DNA of 64,000 bases from CAVPDE01 sp963702565 (GTDB taxonomy: Bacteria > Desulfobacterota > DSM-4660 > Desulfatiglandales > HGW-15): NCBI GenBank assembly GCA_963702565.1, contig CAVPDE010000022.1:1-64000 (forward strand), read 5' to 3'. This document shows positions 1-7,964 of the stretch, one piece after another; within the stretch, counting starts at the first letter, position 1; each line of letters begins with the position of its first letter. The notes under the pieces were generated by a model. It made no database searches, was not told where the DNA came from, and was given only the letters and a program-made list of their open reading frames with translations. The translations under genes and the position numbers were made by a program.

Positions 1-206
1 CCGTAGCGCATATAGCGAATAAACCCTTTCAAAACATCCGCATACCCTGCGCAGGCTTCAGGAGGCTCAAGTCTCCTAGTTCTCGACCGGTATTTAAGAC
101 GTTCCGCTTCAGTCGCTTCCTTGTCCGCCAGGTAAATGACTTGAAGGTAATCGAGGTCTCTTATGCCATCCATGAATTCATCAAAGTCACAGGACTGGGA
201 AATCAT
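1..206 (-). CDS. Hypothetical protein, partial (runs off the left edge)
   Basis: An open frame starts at an ATG at 206-204 on the minus strand and stays open for 68 codons to the window edge. A strong Shine-Dalgarno sequence (GAGGAGGT) sits just before the ATG. The visible N-terminus begins MISQSCDFDEFMDG and is charged and soluble, with no signal peptide or membrane segment. I recognise no family. Its interest lies in its control: the upstream gap holds three CTAAC repeats at 11-nt pitch, the same pattern found before phoB and pstS, so it is probably induced by phosphate starvation. The start is well supported. The function is unknown. Confidence 0.6.
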   Translation of the reverse strand, partial: MISQSCDFDEFMDGIRDLDYLQVIYLADKEATEAERLKYRSRTRRLEPPEACAGYADVLKGFIRYMRY

Positions 207-298
207 CTGAACCTCCTCAACCCATCTTCCCCGCAAAGGGAAGACCTTCCAAGAATCAAAAACGTTTCAGTCATAGCACGGGGGCCAAGGGCAGGGGT

Positions 299-325
299 GT
301 TAGGTTTATGTTAGAATTGTGTTAG
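299..325 (-). promoter_or_regulatory. Putative Pho box (three CTAAC repeats, 11-nt pitch)
   Basis: On the minus strand CTAAC occurs at 325-321, 314-310 and 303-299, exactly 11 nt apart. PhoB-type regulators bind tandem direct repeats with an 11-bp period, and the same CTAAC-N6 unit precedes phoB and pstS in this window. The site lies about 93 nt upstream of the minus-strand gene at the left edge. PhoB binding is inferred. Confidence 0.6.
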
Positions 326-385
326 GGAGTTCCCCCCTCTTCTAACTTCATGGGCGTTTCTGCCCTTGACCGTGCGACACTGCCT

Positions 386-607
386 TCATGCGGGATAGAG
401 GACGGCATCGAGATGGGACGGAGAGTCAAGCCGCTCAACGATTTCATGCACTCTTTCCATGACCATCGCCTCCAGTGCATATGCGCCGCACTCGCTGCAC
501 TCCATCAATGGCAGATCCCTCAGAATGATCATAACGGATCGGTTCACCCTGAAAGGCAGATCGCTGACAACCCGTGTCACTGAATTTCCGCACACATGGC
601 ATTTCAT
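386..607 (-). CDS. YgiT-type zinc-finger protein (MqsA-like N-terminal domain)
   Basis: This 73-residue protein starts MKCHVCG and has two CxxC pairs, CHVC near the N-terminus and CSEC near residue 37. They form the small zinc ribbon seen in YgiT/MqsA-type antitoxin N-termini. A longer frame to 628 exists, but the start next to the CxxC motif fits the family better. Such proteins usually sit beside a small DUF4258 or RelE-like toxin. I see no partner on either side, so this copy is an orphan or a stand-alone zinc-ribbon protein. The family is fairly clear and the role is not. Confidence 0.65.
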   Translation of the reverse strand: MKCHVCGNSVTRVVSDLPFRVNRSVMIILRDLPLMECSECGAYALEAMVMERVHEIVERLDSPSHLDAVLYPA

Positions 608-674
608 CGTGTTTACCTCCGTGGTCACCTGGTGTTTGCTGGCGGCTCCTTTCTCCAGTGCCCTGAAGGGGGGC

Positions 675-702
675 TCCCCCTGGGCTTGGAGGCCCAGGGG
701 GA
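675..702. other. GC-rich hairpin between the LytTR regulator and the zinc-ribbon gene
   Basis: An 11-bp perfect stem (TCCCCCTGGGC at 675-685 with its complement at 692-702) closes a 6-nt loop. It lies downstream of the two-component pair on the minus strand. It lacks a T-run on either strand, so it may be an mRNA-stabilising or weak termination structure and not a classical terminator. Confidence 0.35.
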
Positions 703-841
703 AAAGGAAGGAGGATCAAGAGGTCTATGGGTCCTGTTTCACAAACCTGGGTTAGTTCTTGATTAGGGGAATGTAAGTTTCTCGTGAGATTGAAGGGGCG
801 AGAATTGTCTCAAAGAATGTGGCATGTCCCGGTTGGGTGAT

Positions 842-1600
842 TCACATTTGTTTGAACAGGTGCATGTGGCGGCTGCTCACCGTGAGGGTTTCGCTGCGCT
901 CTTTGAGCTTCACCACCCCCTTGCCCGTGAGAGAGCGGCTCACGCGGGCGATGAACCGGACATTGACGATGGCGCCCCGGTGGATTTGCCAGAACTTCTC
1001 GTGATCCAGCTCTTCAGCGAGTCCCTTGATCGGTTTCCTGACCAGGGACTCCCCTTCCTTGGTAATGACTGCAGTGTATTTGTCTTCGGCCTTGAAGTAG
1101 ATCACTTCATCCACAGGGATCAGGCGCACCCCGTCACCGTGCTGAACGCGGAGATATTGAAGGCTGCCGGCCCTCTCCTCCCCAGATAACCGGGCCAGGA
1201 GGCGGCGAAGCGCATCCGCAGGAACAGCCGCACCGCTCTCCAGATTCTCTTTGAGCCGTTTGACCGTTTTAGCAAGCCTTTCGTTGGATACAGGCTTGAG
1301 CAGGTAATCCACCGCCTCCTTCTCAAAGGCCTCCACCGCATACTCGTCAAAAGCGGTCACGAAAACGATGTGGCAGGAGCCTGGGATCTTCCCGGCCACC
1401 TCCATGCCCGTGAGGCCCGGCATCCTGATGTCCAGAAAAGCGATCTGGGGGCGGTGCTGCTCGATGAGATCCAGGGCCTCCCTGCCGTTTCTCGCTTCCC
1501 CGCAGATGACGAGTTCGGGCCACACTTCCGAAAGCCTCGCACGCAGGAATTGCCTCAACGGCGCTTCATCATCGGCGATGATGGCCTTCACTTCATTCAT
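842..1600 (-). CDS. LytTR-family response regulator
   Basis: This 252-residue protein has an N-terminal receiver domain (about residues 4-118) with acidic residues D10 and D11, phospho-acceptor D57 in LDIRMPG and the conserved lysine in LLKPVS. The C-terminal LytTR DNA-binding domain spans roughly residues 145-250. The family binds DNA as dimers through the LytTR beta-fold and often controls cell-envelope, quorum or transport genes. Its start overlaps the stop of the upstream sensor kinase by 8 nt, so the two are translationally coupled and almost certainly partners. The target genes cannot be read from the sequence. Confidence 0.93.
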   Translation of the reverse strand: MNEVKAIIADDEAPLRQFLRARLSEVWPELVICGEARNGREALDLIEQHRPQIAFLDIRMPGLTGMEVAGKIPGSCHIVFVTAFDEYAVEAFEKEAVDYLLKPVSNERLAKTVKRLKENLESGAAVPADALRRLLARLSGEERAGSLQYLRVQHGDGVRLIPVDEVIYFKAEDKYTAVITKEGESLVRKPIKGLAEELDHEKFWQIHRGAIVNVRFIARVSRSLTGKGVVKLKERSETLTVSSRHMHLFKQM

Positions 1601-2639
1601 GCGGAATCTCCATGGTCACCTTCAACCCGGAGGGTTGATTCTCCTCAAGGAGCAGCCGTGCTTTGCCATTGAAAAGCGCGGACAGGCGTTCCCTCACGTT
1701 AGTAAGACCGATGCCTGCAACCGAGTCTTCCGACAAGCCTGATCCCGTGTCTCCTACAACGAGACGGTAGCAGTCGCCCTGATCTTCAGCCTTGATCAGA
1801 ATCTCTCCACCCTCGATTTTGGGTTCGATGCCGTGCTTGAGGGCGTTCTCCACAAGAGGTTGAACCAGCATGGGCGGAAGGGGTGTCTCCCTGAGCGTCT
1901 CCGTGATTTCGATGGTATAACGCAGTCTTTCTCCCATCCTGACTTTGTAGATGTCCAGGTAAGCCCTGACCAGGTCCAGCTCCTGACCCAGAGTGGTCAG
2001 CTGGTCCCTTGTCCTTGAAAGAGAAGAGCGGAGGTATCGGGTGAGGTCTTCGAGCATGGCCCTGCCCCTGGCCGGATCGGACTCGAGAAGGCTCAGGACG
2101 TTGGAGAGGGTGTTGAAAAGGAAGTGAGGCTCTATCTGCGCCTGGAGCAGCCGAAGCCGTGTTTCGAGCGTGTTCTTCTCCAGGGTGAGGCGATTGATCT
2201 GTTCTTCCCGGAGTTGCGCCTCGGTTTGGGAAAGCCTTTCCCTGGAAAAGAAGAAGTAGGTGATCGTGGTCCCGAAGAGGATTCCGATAAAAAGCATCTG
2301 AATGAAGTACGCAGGCCTTCCCCTGAGTATCTCCGAGACTGGAATGCCCGCGATCTGGGTGCCGACAAAAGCTCCGGCCGCGGCTCCTGCCGGCATGGCG
2401 ATGAGGAGCAGGAGCGCATGCAGAGCAATTGAAGGCCGCTTCACAAAATAATGCCCTGCCAGAATGAAAGCACACATGCACAGACCGATGGATTGGGAAA
2501 AGATAAAGTTGATGCCCAGCCCACGACCGAAACCAAGGTGGGTGAGGAAAAGGGCGATGACGGTGTTGAACGCCGCGGTCAGGGCGAGGGTGGTGACGAC
2601 CCTCTTTTTGTCCAATCGGAATTCCATAGTTGGTTTCAC
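1593..2639 (-). CDS. LytS/YehU-type sensor histidine kinase
   Basis: The 348-residue protein has about four hydrophobic segments in its first 130 residues, a short coiled coil (about 133-165), and the His_kinase signature QIEPHFLFNTLSN with phospho-accepting H172. An HATPase domain follows, with the N-box in LVENALKHG and glycine-rich loops in GDTGSGLS and GIGLTNVRERL. This is the LytS/YehU kinase class, which pairs with LytTR regulators. The ligand is unknown, since the membrane part lacks a recognisable extracytoplasmic domain. The gene is first in a two-gene operon with the regulator. Confidence 0.93.
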   Translation of the reverse strand: MKPTMEFRLDKKRVVTTLALTAAFNTVIALFLTHLGFGRGLGINFIFSQSIGLCMCAFILAGHYFVKRPSIALHALLLLIAMPAGAAAGAFVGTQIAGIPVSEILRGRPAYFIQMLFIGILFGTTITYFFFSRERLSQTEAQLREEQINRLTLEKNTLETRLRLLQAQIEPHFLFNTLSNVLSLLESDPARGRAMLEDLTRYLRSSLSRTRDQLTTLGQELDLVRAYLDIYKVRMGERLRYTIEITETLRETPLPPMLVQPLVENALKHGIEPKIEGGEILIKAEDQGDCYRLVVGDTGSGLSEDSVAGIGLTNVRERLSALFNGKARLLLEENQPSGLKVTMEIPHE

Positions 2640-2800
2640 ACTGGAATAATGGAATCATGAGAAAGGCAAAGAAATGAGTCTATCCCAATACTCCCTGTAT
2701 TATCCGCATTCGGACTCTTGAATCAATCATAATCACCGTCAAGGCGGAGGTGCAAGCCTGAAACGGCTGCTTACTGCTTACTTCCTACTGCCTACTCTCC

Positions 2801-4426
2801 TTACGCCCAGTCTTCCATGATCTTTTCAAAGGTCTGCTCCCCGGCCCGGAGCACGCCGGCAAACCCGCCGCCCGGGTTCCCCCAAGCGCTCGCGAGATAA
2901 AGCCCTTTCACGGGAGCCCTGTTGTCGATGCGGTTCATGAAAGCGTTGTCCATGGACTGCTCGAACCCGTAAATGGCGCCCTCAGGATTTCTCGTAAAAC
3001 GCCAGTTGGTGAGAGGCGTCGACGCGTCCTTGACTTCGATCATGGAAGAAAGGCCCGGGATGACCTCCTTTTCAGCGCGGCGGATCAGGATGTCTGTCCA
3101 ACGGGCCTTTTCGCGCTCGTAGTCTGCCTTTCTGCCTTCCCTGTAGTCCTCTTCAAAGCGGCGCCAGGGTTCGAAGCCGCAAAGGAACAAAAGCATGAGG
3201 CTGGATGTGCCGGGCTTGGAATACCCTTCATAGATGTTGTCATAGATGCTCACGCTGAAGCTCCCCTTGTCCACTTCACCCTTCATGCAGGATAGATAGT
3301 CTGCTTCAGGGCTCCTGCCCGAGGAAACATGAATCCCACACCCCTTGATCTTGCCGCGCAGTTCGCGGTTCAACCCGAGCCACACCATGAAAGACGAGAT
3401 GCTGGGCTTGAAACCTTCGAGTCTCTTCACATAGTCAGGAGGAACGGCGCCCCTGGGCAGCATTTGCTTGAACGTGGTGAGGGCGCTCGCGTTGCTCACC
3501 ACGGCGCGGGCCGGCAGGGTCTTTCCGTCGGACAGAGCTACGCCGGCCACGCTGCCGTCTTTCAAAAGGATCTTCTCGGCAGCGGTATTGTAAAAGATCT
3601 TTCCGCCATTTTTCTCGATGGCCTCTGCGAGGGCGTCGCTCAGGTTCTGGGAACGCTCCTTGATGTAAAAGGATCCGTGCCGCAGGTACCCGCCTGTGGC
3701 ATTGGCATAGTAAAATGCCGAAAGCCTGGAAGGAGGCAGGCCGTAGTAGCCCCACAAAGAGGAAAGCACGCTTTGGAGCTCTGGGTTCTTTACGTGTTCA
3801 TTAAGGAAATCCGCAAGGGTCTTGTTTCGGATGTTCCACATCTTGCGGTACTGAACGGGAAAAAGGGCCTTGATGAATTGCCCCTTTTTCTCGTGGAGTT
3901 TTTCCACCTCCCCGGAAAGGCCCACCATCTCGTCCACATAAGACCGGACGCCTTTTTCTTCGCCGGGGAAGTTTTTGGTCAAGAGGGCGATGAAGGCTTC
4001 GGGGTCCTGCTGGGGAACACTGATGTCGAGGCCCTGAGCCTTGAGCCGATAAATCTCCGGGAGCCGGACAAGGCTGAGCTTTTTAAGCACGCCTACATTT
4101 TCGAGAATCCTGGCTGCTGCATTGTTGTTGATAGAGGTTCCATGGAGGGACACCTCGAAGGTGAACCGGCCCCGTTCAAAGGCTGTGGCATAGCCGCCGG
4201 GTATGCTGTGCTGCTCCACGACCGTGACGGGAACTCCCTGTTTGGCGAGGTAGGCCCCGCAGCAGAGGCCGCCCAGACCTGCGCCGATGACGACCGTGGG
4301 ATAGTCCTTGTTCGGCCCCATCTTGGCTGCAAAAGCGTTGATCTTTCTCCAATCGAGCGCGGTGGCAAGCGCTGCCATGGCGGTGACGGACACAAAAGAG
4401 CGGCGCGACATTGAATGATTGCTCAT
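2801..4426 (-). CDS. Tat-exported FAD-dependent oxidoreductase (phytoene-desaturase/carotenoid-isomerase-like)
   Basis: This is a 541-residue NAD(P)/FAD-dependent oxidoreductase of the phytoene desaturase/CrtI-CrtISO/retinol-saturase superfamily. The N-terminus has a twin-arginine signal (SRRSFVSVTAMAALATAL), then a dinucleotide-binding motif VIGAGLGGLCCG near residues 47-57, and ends with the typical FAD C-terminal stretch (LYLASAWGNPGGGFAGVLRAGE). The start is set at the ATG at 4426, preceded by GAGGAGGGAGG. A longer upstream frame lacks a ribosome site. Family members isomerise, saturate or desaturate polyenes, and the substrate is unknown. Export of a folded FAD enzyme fits the Tat signal. 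The truncated epimerase lies immediately upstream on the same strand. Confidence 0.85.
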   Translation of the reverse strand: MSNHSMSRRSFVSVTAMAALATALDWRKINAFAAKMGPNKDYPTVVIGAGLGGLCCGAYLAKQGVPVTVVEQHSIPGGYATAFERGRFTFEVSLHGTSINNNAAARILENVGVLKKLSLVRLPEIYRLKAQGLDISVPQQDPEAFIALLTKNFPGEEKGVRSYVDEMVGLSGEVEKLHEKKGQFIKALFPVQYRKMWNIRNKTLADFLNEHVKNPELQSVLSSLWGYYGLPPSRLSAFYYANATGGYLRHGSFYIKERSQNLSDALAEAIEKNGGKIFYNTAAEKILLKDGSVAGVALSDGKTLPARAVVSNASALTTFKQMLPRGAVPPDYVKRLEGFKPSISSFMVWLGLNRELRGKIKGCGIHVSSGRSPEADYLSCMKGEVDKGSFSVSIYDNIYEGYSKPGTSSLMLLFLCGFEPWRRFEEDYREGRKADYEREKARWTDILIRRAEKEVIPGLSSMIEVKDASTPLTNWRFTRNPEGAIYGFEQSMDNAFMNRIDNRAPVKGLYLASAWGNPGGGFAGVLRAGEQTFEKIMEDWA

Positions 4427-5293
4427 GATCCTCCCTCCTCTTCTCTTCGGGTTTTGCATCAGTGTGCAGGGATTTTGTGGATCGGGCAACAGAGATGCGA
4501 CGAAACGAGGATTTCTGGGGCTGAATCGCGCTAGGGGGGAGATGACTGAAGGCATGGCGGAGCTCCTCAAGGCCGGCAGGCCGGCTCACGTGCCCCAGAT
4601 AGCCCAGTTCTTTTCGGGCCAAGGCATCGCTCAATTCGATGGGCATGCCGATCAGGGCGAGAAGGGCGCGGGTCATGGGCGGCCTCCCTCCTAGGTGAAA
4701 GAGTCGCCAGAGCGCTTCGAGAAAAGCGGCGCTCACCCACGCAAGCGGGCGGGGAACGCTCACCTGCCCGGGGGTCGTTCCGCTGGGAGCCAGCAGGTTG
4801 GTTATGAGTTCTTTGAAAGTCGTCTTCTCCGTGTCGGTGAGAAAATAGGCTTGACCGCCTGTGCCTTTCCGGCACGCAAGAACTACCCCCTCGCACACAT
4901 TGCGGACATGGCAGGTCTCATAGGGATAAAACCCCTTGTTGACCCAGAGGAACTGTTTAGACCGGACAGCGCGTATGATCTCCGGAAGGAAATTGCTGTC
5001 TCCAAGCCCCCAGATTGCGGGGGGCCGCACGGCCACCGTCCTCATGGTGCTGCTGTTTGCAGAGAGGACTAGGCGCTCTGCAGCCGCTTTCGATCGGGCG
5101 TAGGCGCCAAAGGGGTTTGCCGGCAGGGGCTCGTTTTCGCTAAGAGAACGAACCGGACCGCCTGTGGACAGAACGGCCGCGGCGCTGATGAAAACCAGGC
5201 AGGGCACCCCTTCGTTCTCGCAAGCATATAGCACCTTTCTTGTTCCCTTGACGTTCACCTGCTCATACAGCCGCTCCTCATTCCAGTCTTTGT
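4176..5293 (-). pseudogene. NAD-dependent epimerase/dehydratase (3-beta-HSD-like), 5' end lost
   Basis: The frame encodes the middle and C-terminal parts of an extended SDR. It has YARSKAAAERLVL, carrying the catalytic YxxxK, then substrate-domain sequence with AVRPPAIWGLGD and a membrane-proximal C-terminal helix. The Rossmann GxxGxxG half is absent. The frame continues upstream only to about 5293 and then meets the inverted repeat of a mobile-element remnant, which supplies a stop. Downstream the frame also runs 251 nt into the coding region of the Tat-FAD protein, so the native stop is probably lost as well. Beyond the inserted element there is no trace of the missing N-terminus. I regard the gene as dead. 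Confidence 0.75.
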
Positions 5294-5667
5294 GGGGTCA
5301 CATCTTGTGTTGTGAATTAAAATGCTGGGAGTTGCGGGTCACAAGGAAATCCCCCAGCAGAAGGGGGTGCTTGGAAGCATAGACTTAAAGGAGGCAGCTG
5401 AGCAGCGCATAGGACTCTTGGGGAGGAAAGTGAAAGACGATGGTCCTGGGCAACGGATTCGGGGGGAGAAAAAAGAGGACCGGGACCTTGTGGTTTATGC
5501 CCTATGGGAAAAGGGGCTATTCAAGAATGAGGAGATTGGGCAGGTGTTCGGGCTGAGCTATTCGGCCGTTAGCCACATTGTCAAGGATGTTTAGGTACGG
5601 ATAAAGGAAACCCCGAGGCTCGGAAGTCGAGCCAATAGACTTAATTCACAATTCAAGATGTGACCCC
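5294..5667. mobile_element. 374-bp remnant of a REP-associated tyrosine-transposase element with terminal inverted repeats
   Basis: The ends at 5294-5320 and 5641-5667 are near-perfect inverted repeats starting GGGGTCACATCTTG, with about two mismatches over 27 bp. Between them lies only the 3' part of a transposase-like frame whose C-terminus is encoded by the right repeat. Elements with GGGGTCA-type ends and a Y1/RAYT-like transposase are common in this group of bacteria. This copy is too short to encode the catalytic domain and must have moved, or decayed, as a non-autonomous derivative. Insertion here coincides with truncation of the epimerase gene. Confidence 0.75.
5322..5663 (+). pseudogene. 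C-terminal fragment of a REP-associated tyrosine transposase
   Basis: The reading frame contains the C-terminal helix-turn-helix typical of this transposase family (LFKNEEIGQVFGLSYSAVSH). A TAG at 5592-5594 interrupts it. Read through, the frame continues to end in NSQFKM and a TGA at 5661-5663, inside the right inverted repeat. The HUH catalytic half is missing. It is a fossil and is not expected to be active. Confidence 0.7.
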
Positions 5668-5902
5668 AGCACCCTACTAATGTGCTGTGCGTACTCTATG
5701 TTCAAGGTTAATTGGGCAAGTCATAACCGGCGCATTGCGCGTCTACCCAATAAGCTACATTTGCAAGCATAACCCGGCCGTTCCATCGGAATGCCATAAC
5801 TTACAGGCTTGAGCTGCTGTGGCTTCAGATGCGATCTGTCAACTTCCCCAGCCCGCAAGCGATGCGAAACCCGGTTGGAGTTCTTTGCCGCGCGGAAGAA
5901 AT

Positions 5903-6964
5903 TCAGCTCTTGTAGAACTCGAGATCCGGGCCGGCGAAGGGGGCCACCGAGTCGATGCGTTTCTGGCGTTCGGCCTGGTCCCAGTTCCATGTTTTGCGCG
6001 CTATGGCAGCATTTTGGGAAACCTGTTGGACGCTTTCCATACCACTGACAAGGGTGGTGATGGGCAGGGACCACACGAAGCCGAAGACATCCTCCACGGT
6101 AAGAACCGCCGGTATTATCGGCTTTACGGAGACGTGTGTGCGACGCCAACCCGCGTTCCCTCCGAAGAAACGTCCGTCGGCCAGCGTTTTCATGGCCAGC
6201 ACGCCGATGCCCGCCTCCACGCACTTGAGCACCACGTGGGTCACGAAGCTCTCGTAGTGGGGGTCGGCGGGGTTGACCGGCATCTGGGAGGCGGCCATCT
6301 TCACACCCCGCTTTTTGAGCTCCTCCAGCATCTTGAGGTGGGCTGTGTAGGAACTATGACCGGTGAAGCCGATGTGCCTTACCTTGCCCTTTTTCTGGGC
6401 ATCGAGAAAGGCGTCGAGCACACCGTTTTGGACGCGCACTTCCACATCATTCGGGTTTTCGAGGGCATGCACCTGCCATAGGTCCACGTAGTCGGTCTTC
6501 ATGCGGGAGAGTGAAGTGTCGAGATCTCTCAGGGCATCCTCCCTGTTTTTGGCCAAGGTTTTGGTCATGATGAAGGAAACGTCCCTGTACTTGGGAGTGA
6601 GGAATTTTCCATAGCGTTCCTCTGCTCTTCCACCGCTGTAAAAGGGGGCGTTGTCGAAGAAGCGCACCCCCTCTTCCAAGGCTTTTTCGATGACGGCCTG
6701 TGCGTCCTTTTCCGAGGCACTCCCCACATGGGCTCCGCCCACGCCCAGGTTGGTCACGACCGCACCGGAAGAACCCAGCTTGCGCAGGGGCAGGAGCTTG
6801 CCCAGCCGGTCGGAGCGGGAGGCGGTGGCTGCGGCAATCTTTCCCTCGCCATGGGAAAGGCTGGGCACCATCAGTCCGACGGTGCAACCCGCCAGCATGG
6901 CCATGAACTCCCTGCGTTTAAGTCCCGTCTGCAGGTTGGCGGCGTTTTCATTCTCATGTTTCAT
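5903..6964 (-). CDS. Aldo/keto reductase with a Tat signal peptide
   Basis: The predicted protein has 353 residues. The first 35 carry a twin-arginine signal (LKRREFMAMLAGCTVGL), followed by an aldo/keto reductase barrel. Catalytic tetrad residues are visible: Asp and Tyr in FFDNAPFYSGG, Lys in IMTKTLAK, and His in LWQVHALE. The ATG at 6964 is chosen because AAGGGA precedes it and it places the twin arginines near the N-terminus. The family reduces carbonyls with NADPH, which is scarce outside the cytoplasm, so a Tat-exported member presumably carries its cofactor folded in or has another role. It lies 4 nt upstream-adjacent to a second aldo/keto reductase, probably in one operon. Confidence 0.85.
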   Translation of the reverse strand: MKHENENAANLQTGLKRREFMAMLAGCTVGLMVPSLSHGEGKIAAATASRSDRLGKLLPLRKLGSSGAVVTNLGVGGAHVGSASEKDAQAVIEKALEEGVRFFDNAPFYSGGRAEERYGKFLTPKYRDVSFIMTKTLAKNREDALRDLDTSLSRMKTDYVDLWQVHALENPNDVEVRVQNGVLDAFLDAQKKGKVRHIGFTGHSSYTAHLKMLEELKKRGVKMAASQMPVNPADPHYESFVTHVVLKCVEAGIGVLAMKTLADGRFFGGNAGWRRTHVSVKPIIPAVLTVEDVFGFVWSLPITTLVSGMESVQQVSQNAAIARKTWNWDQAERQKRIDSVAPFAGPDLEFYKS

Positions 6965-7010
6965 AAAATTTTCCCTTGTACAGTGACTAATTAAAATTTT
7001 CCTCACAGGA

Positions 7011-7964
7011 TTAGTACCGATCGCCTACTACACCCTGATTGATAAGGGACTCAAGACGGTCCAAGTGTTCCGTTCGTAAAGTTATATCTTGTGACGCCCA
7101 GTTTTCCTCCAGGCGTTCAGTTCTCCGTGTCCCCGGTATCGCGGCGAGGGGGACATCGCGCGACAGTACCCATGCCAATGCGACTTGAGCTGCTGTGGCT
7201 TCAATCTCTTCCGCGACTTCAGCTACAAGATCGGCCAACCGGCTGTTCCTGGCGATTGCTTCCTCGGTAAATCGCGGATTCTCCAACCTCCAGTCTCCGG
7301 GTTCTAGATCGCTTCGTGACCGGATTGCCCCGGACAAAAATCCTCGGCCAAGGGGACTGTAAGCCACAAATCCGATTTTAAGTCGTTGAATCGTTGGCAG
7401 AATGTCGGCCTCAACGTCCCGCGACCACAAGGAATACTCGGTCTGGAGTGCACTGACGGGATGAACCTCGTGGGCGCGGGCGATGGTTTCCGGGTCTGCC
7501 TCAGACAGGCCGATATAGCGTACTTTCCCTGCCTTCACGAGCTCAGCCATAGCACCGACCGTTTCCTCGATAGGTGTTTCGGGGTCCACACGATGCTGAT
7601 AATAGAGATCGATGTAATCTGTCCTGAGGCGCTTCAGTGAGGCATCGCAACAAGCCTTTACATAATCCGCACTTCCTTTAATACCTTGCCAGCTGCCGTC
7701 TTCGCCGCGGGAAACGCCAAATTTGGTTGCCAAAGTGATTTGGTCGCGGCGCCCCTTGAGTGCCTTTGACAACAAGATTTCATTCGTAAACGGGCCATAC
7801 ATGTCTGACGTATCCCAGAACGTGCACCCAATGTCTGCTGCCCGATCGAGAACGCAGAGATTTTGAGCTTCTGAAGAGGAGCCGTAAAATTCCGACATTC
7901 CCATGCAGCCCAAACCGATTGCAGGCACACGAAGGCCTTGTGATCCAAGATTGACCTGTTTCAT
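7011..7964 (-). CDS. Cytoplasmic aldo/keto reductase (AKR13/YakC-like)
   Basis: This 317-residue protein starts MKQVNLGSQGLRVPAIGLGCMGMSEF, written here in pieces: the GLGCMGMS motif is characteristic of the AKR13 group. Catalytic residues appear as Asp and Tyr in WDTSDMYG, Lys in ATKFG and His in YYQHRVD. No signal peptide is present. The family reduces aldehydes and ketones with NADPH. It ends 47 nt before the start of the exported aldo/keto reductase on the same strand, which suggests one transcript. Its substrate is unknown. Confidence 0.9.
   Translation of the reverse strand: MKQVNLGSQGLRVPAIGLGCMGMSEFYGSSSEAQNLCVLDRAADIGCTFWDTSDMYGPFTNEILLSKALKGRRDQITLATKFGVSRGEDGSWQGIKGSADYVKACCDASLKRLRTDYIDLYYQHRVDPETPIEETVGAMAELVKAGKVRYIGLSEADPETIARAHEVHPVSALQTEYSLWSRDVEADILPTIQRLKIGFVAYSPLGRGFLSGAIRSRSDLEPGDWRLENPRFTEEAIARNSRLADLVAEVAEEIEATAAQVALAWVLSRDVPLAAIPGTRRTERLEENWASQDITLRTEHLDRLESLINQGVVGDRY

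Noticed and set aside
3329..4414. 361-codon frame antisense to the Tat-FAD oxidoreductase gene
   Set aside because: It mirrors a clear gene with Tat and FAD motifs on the other strand, and its product has no recognisable content.
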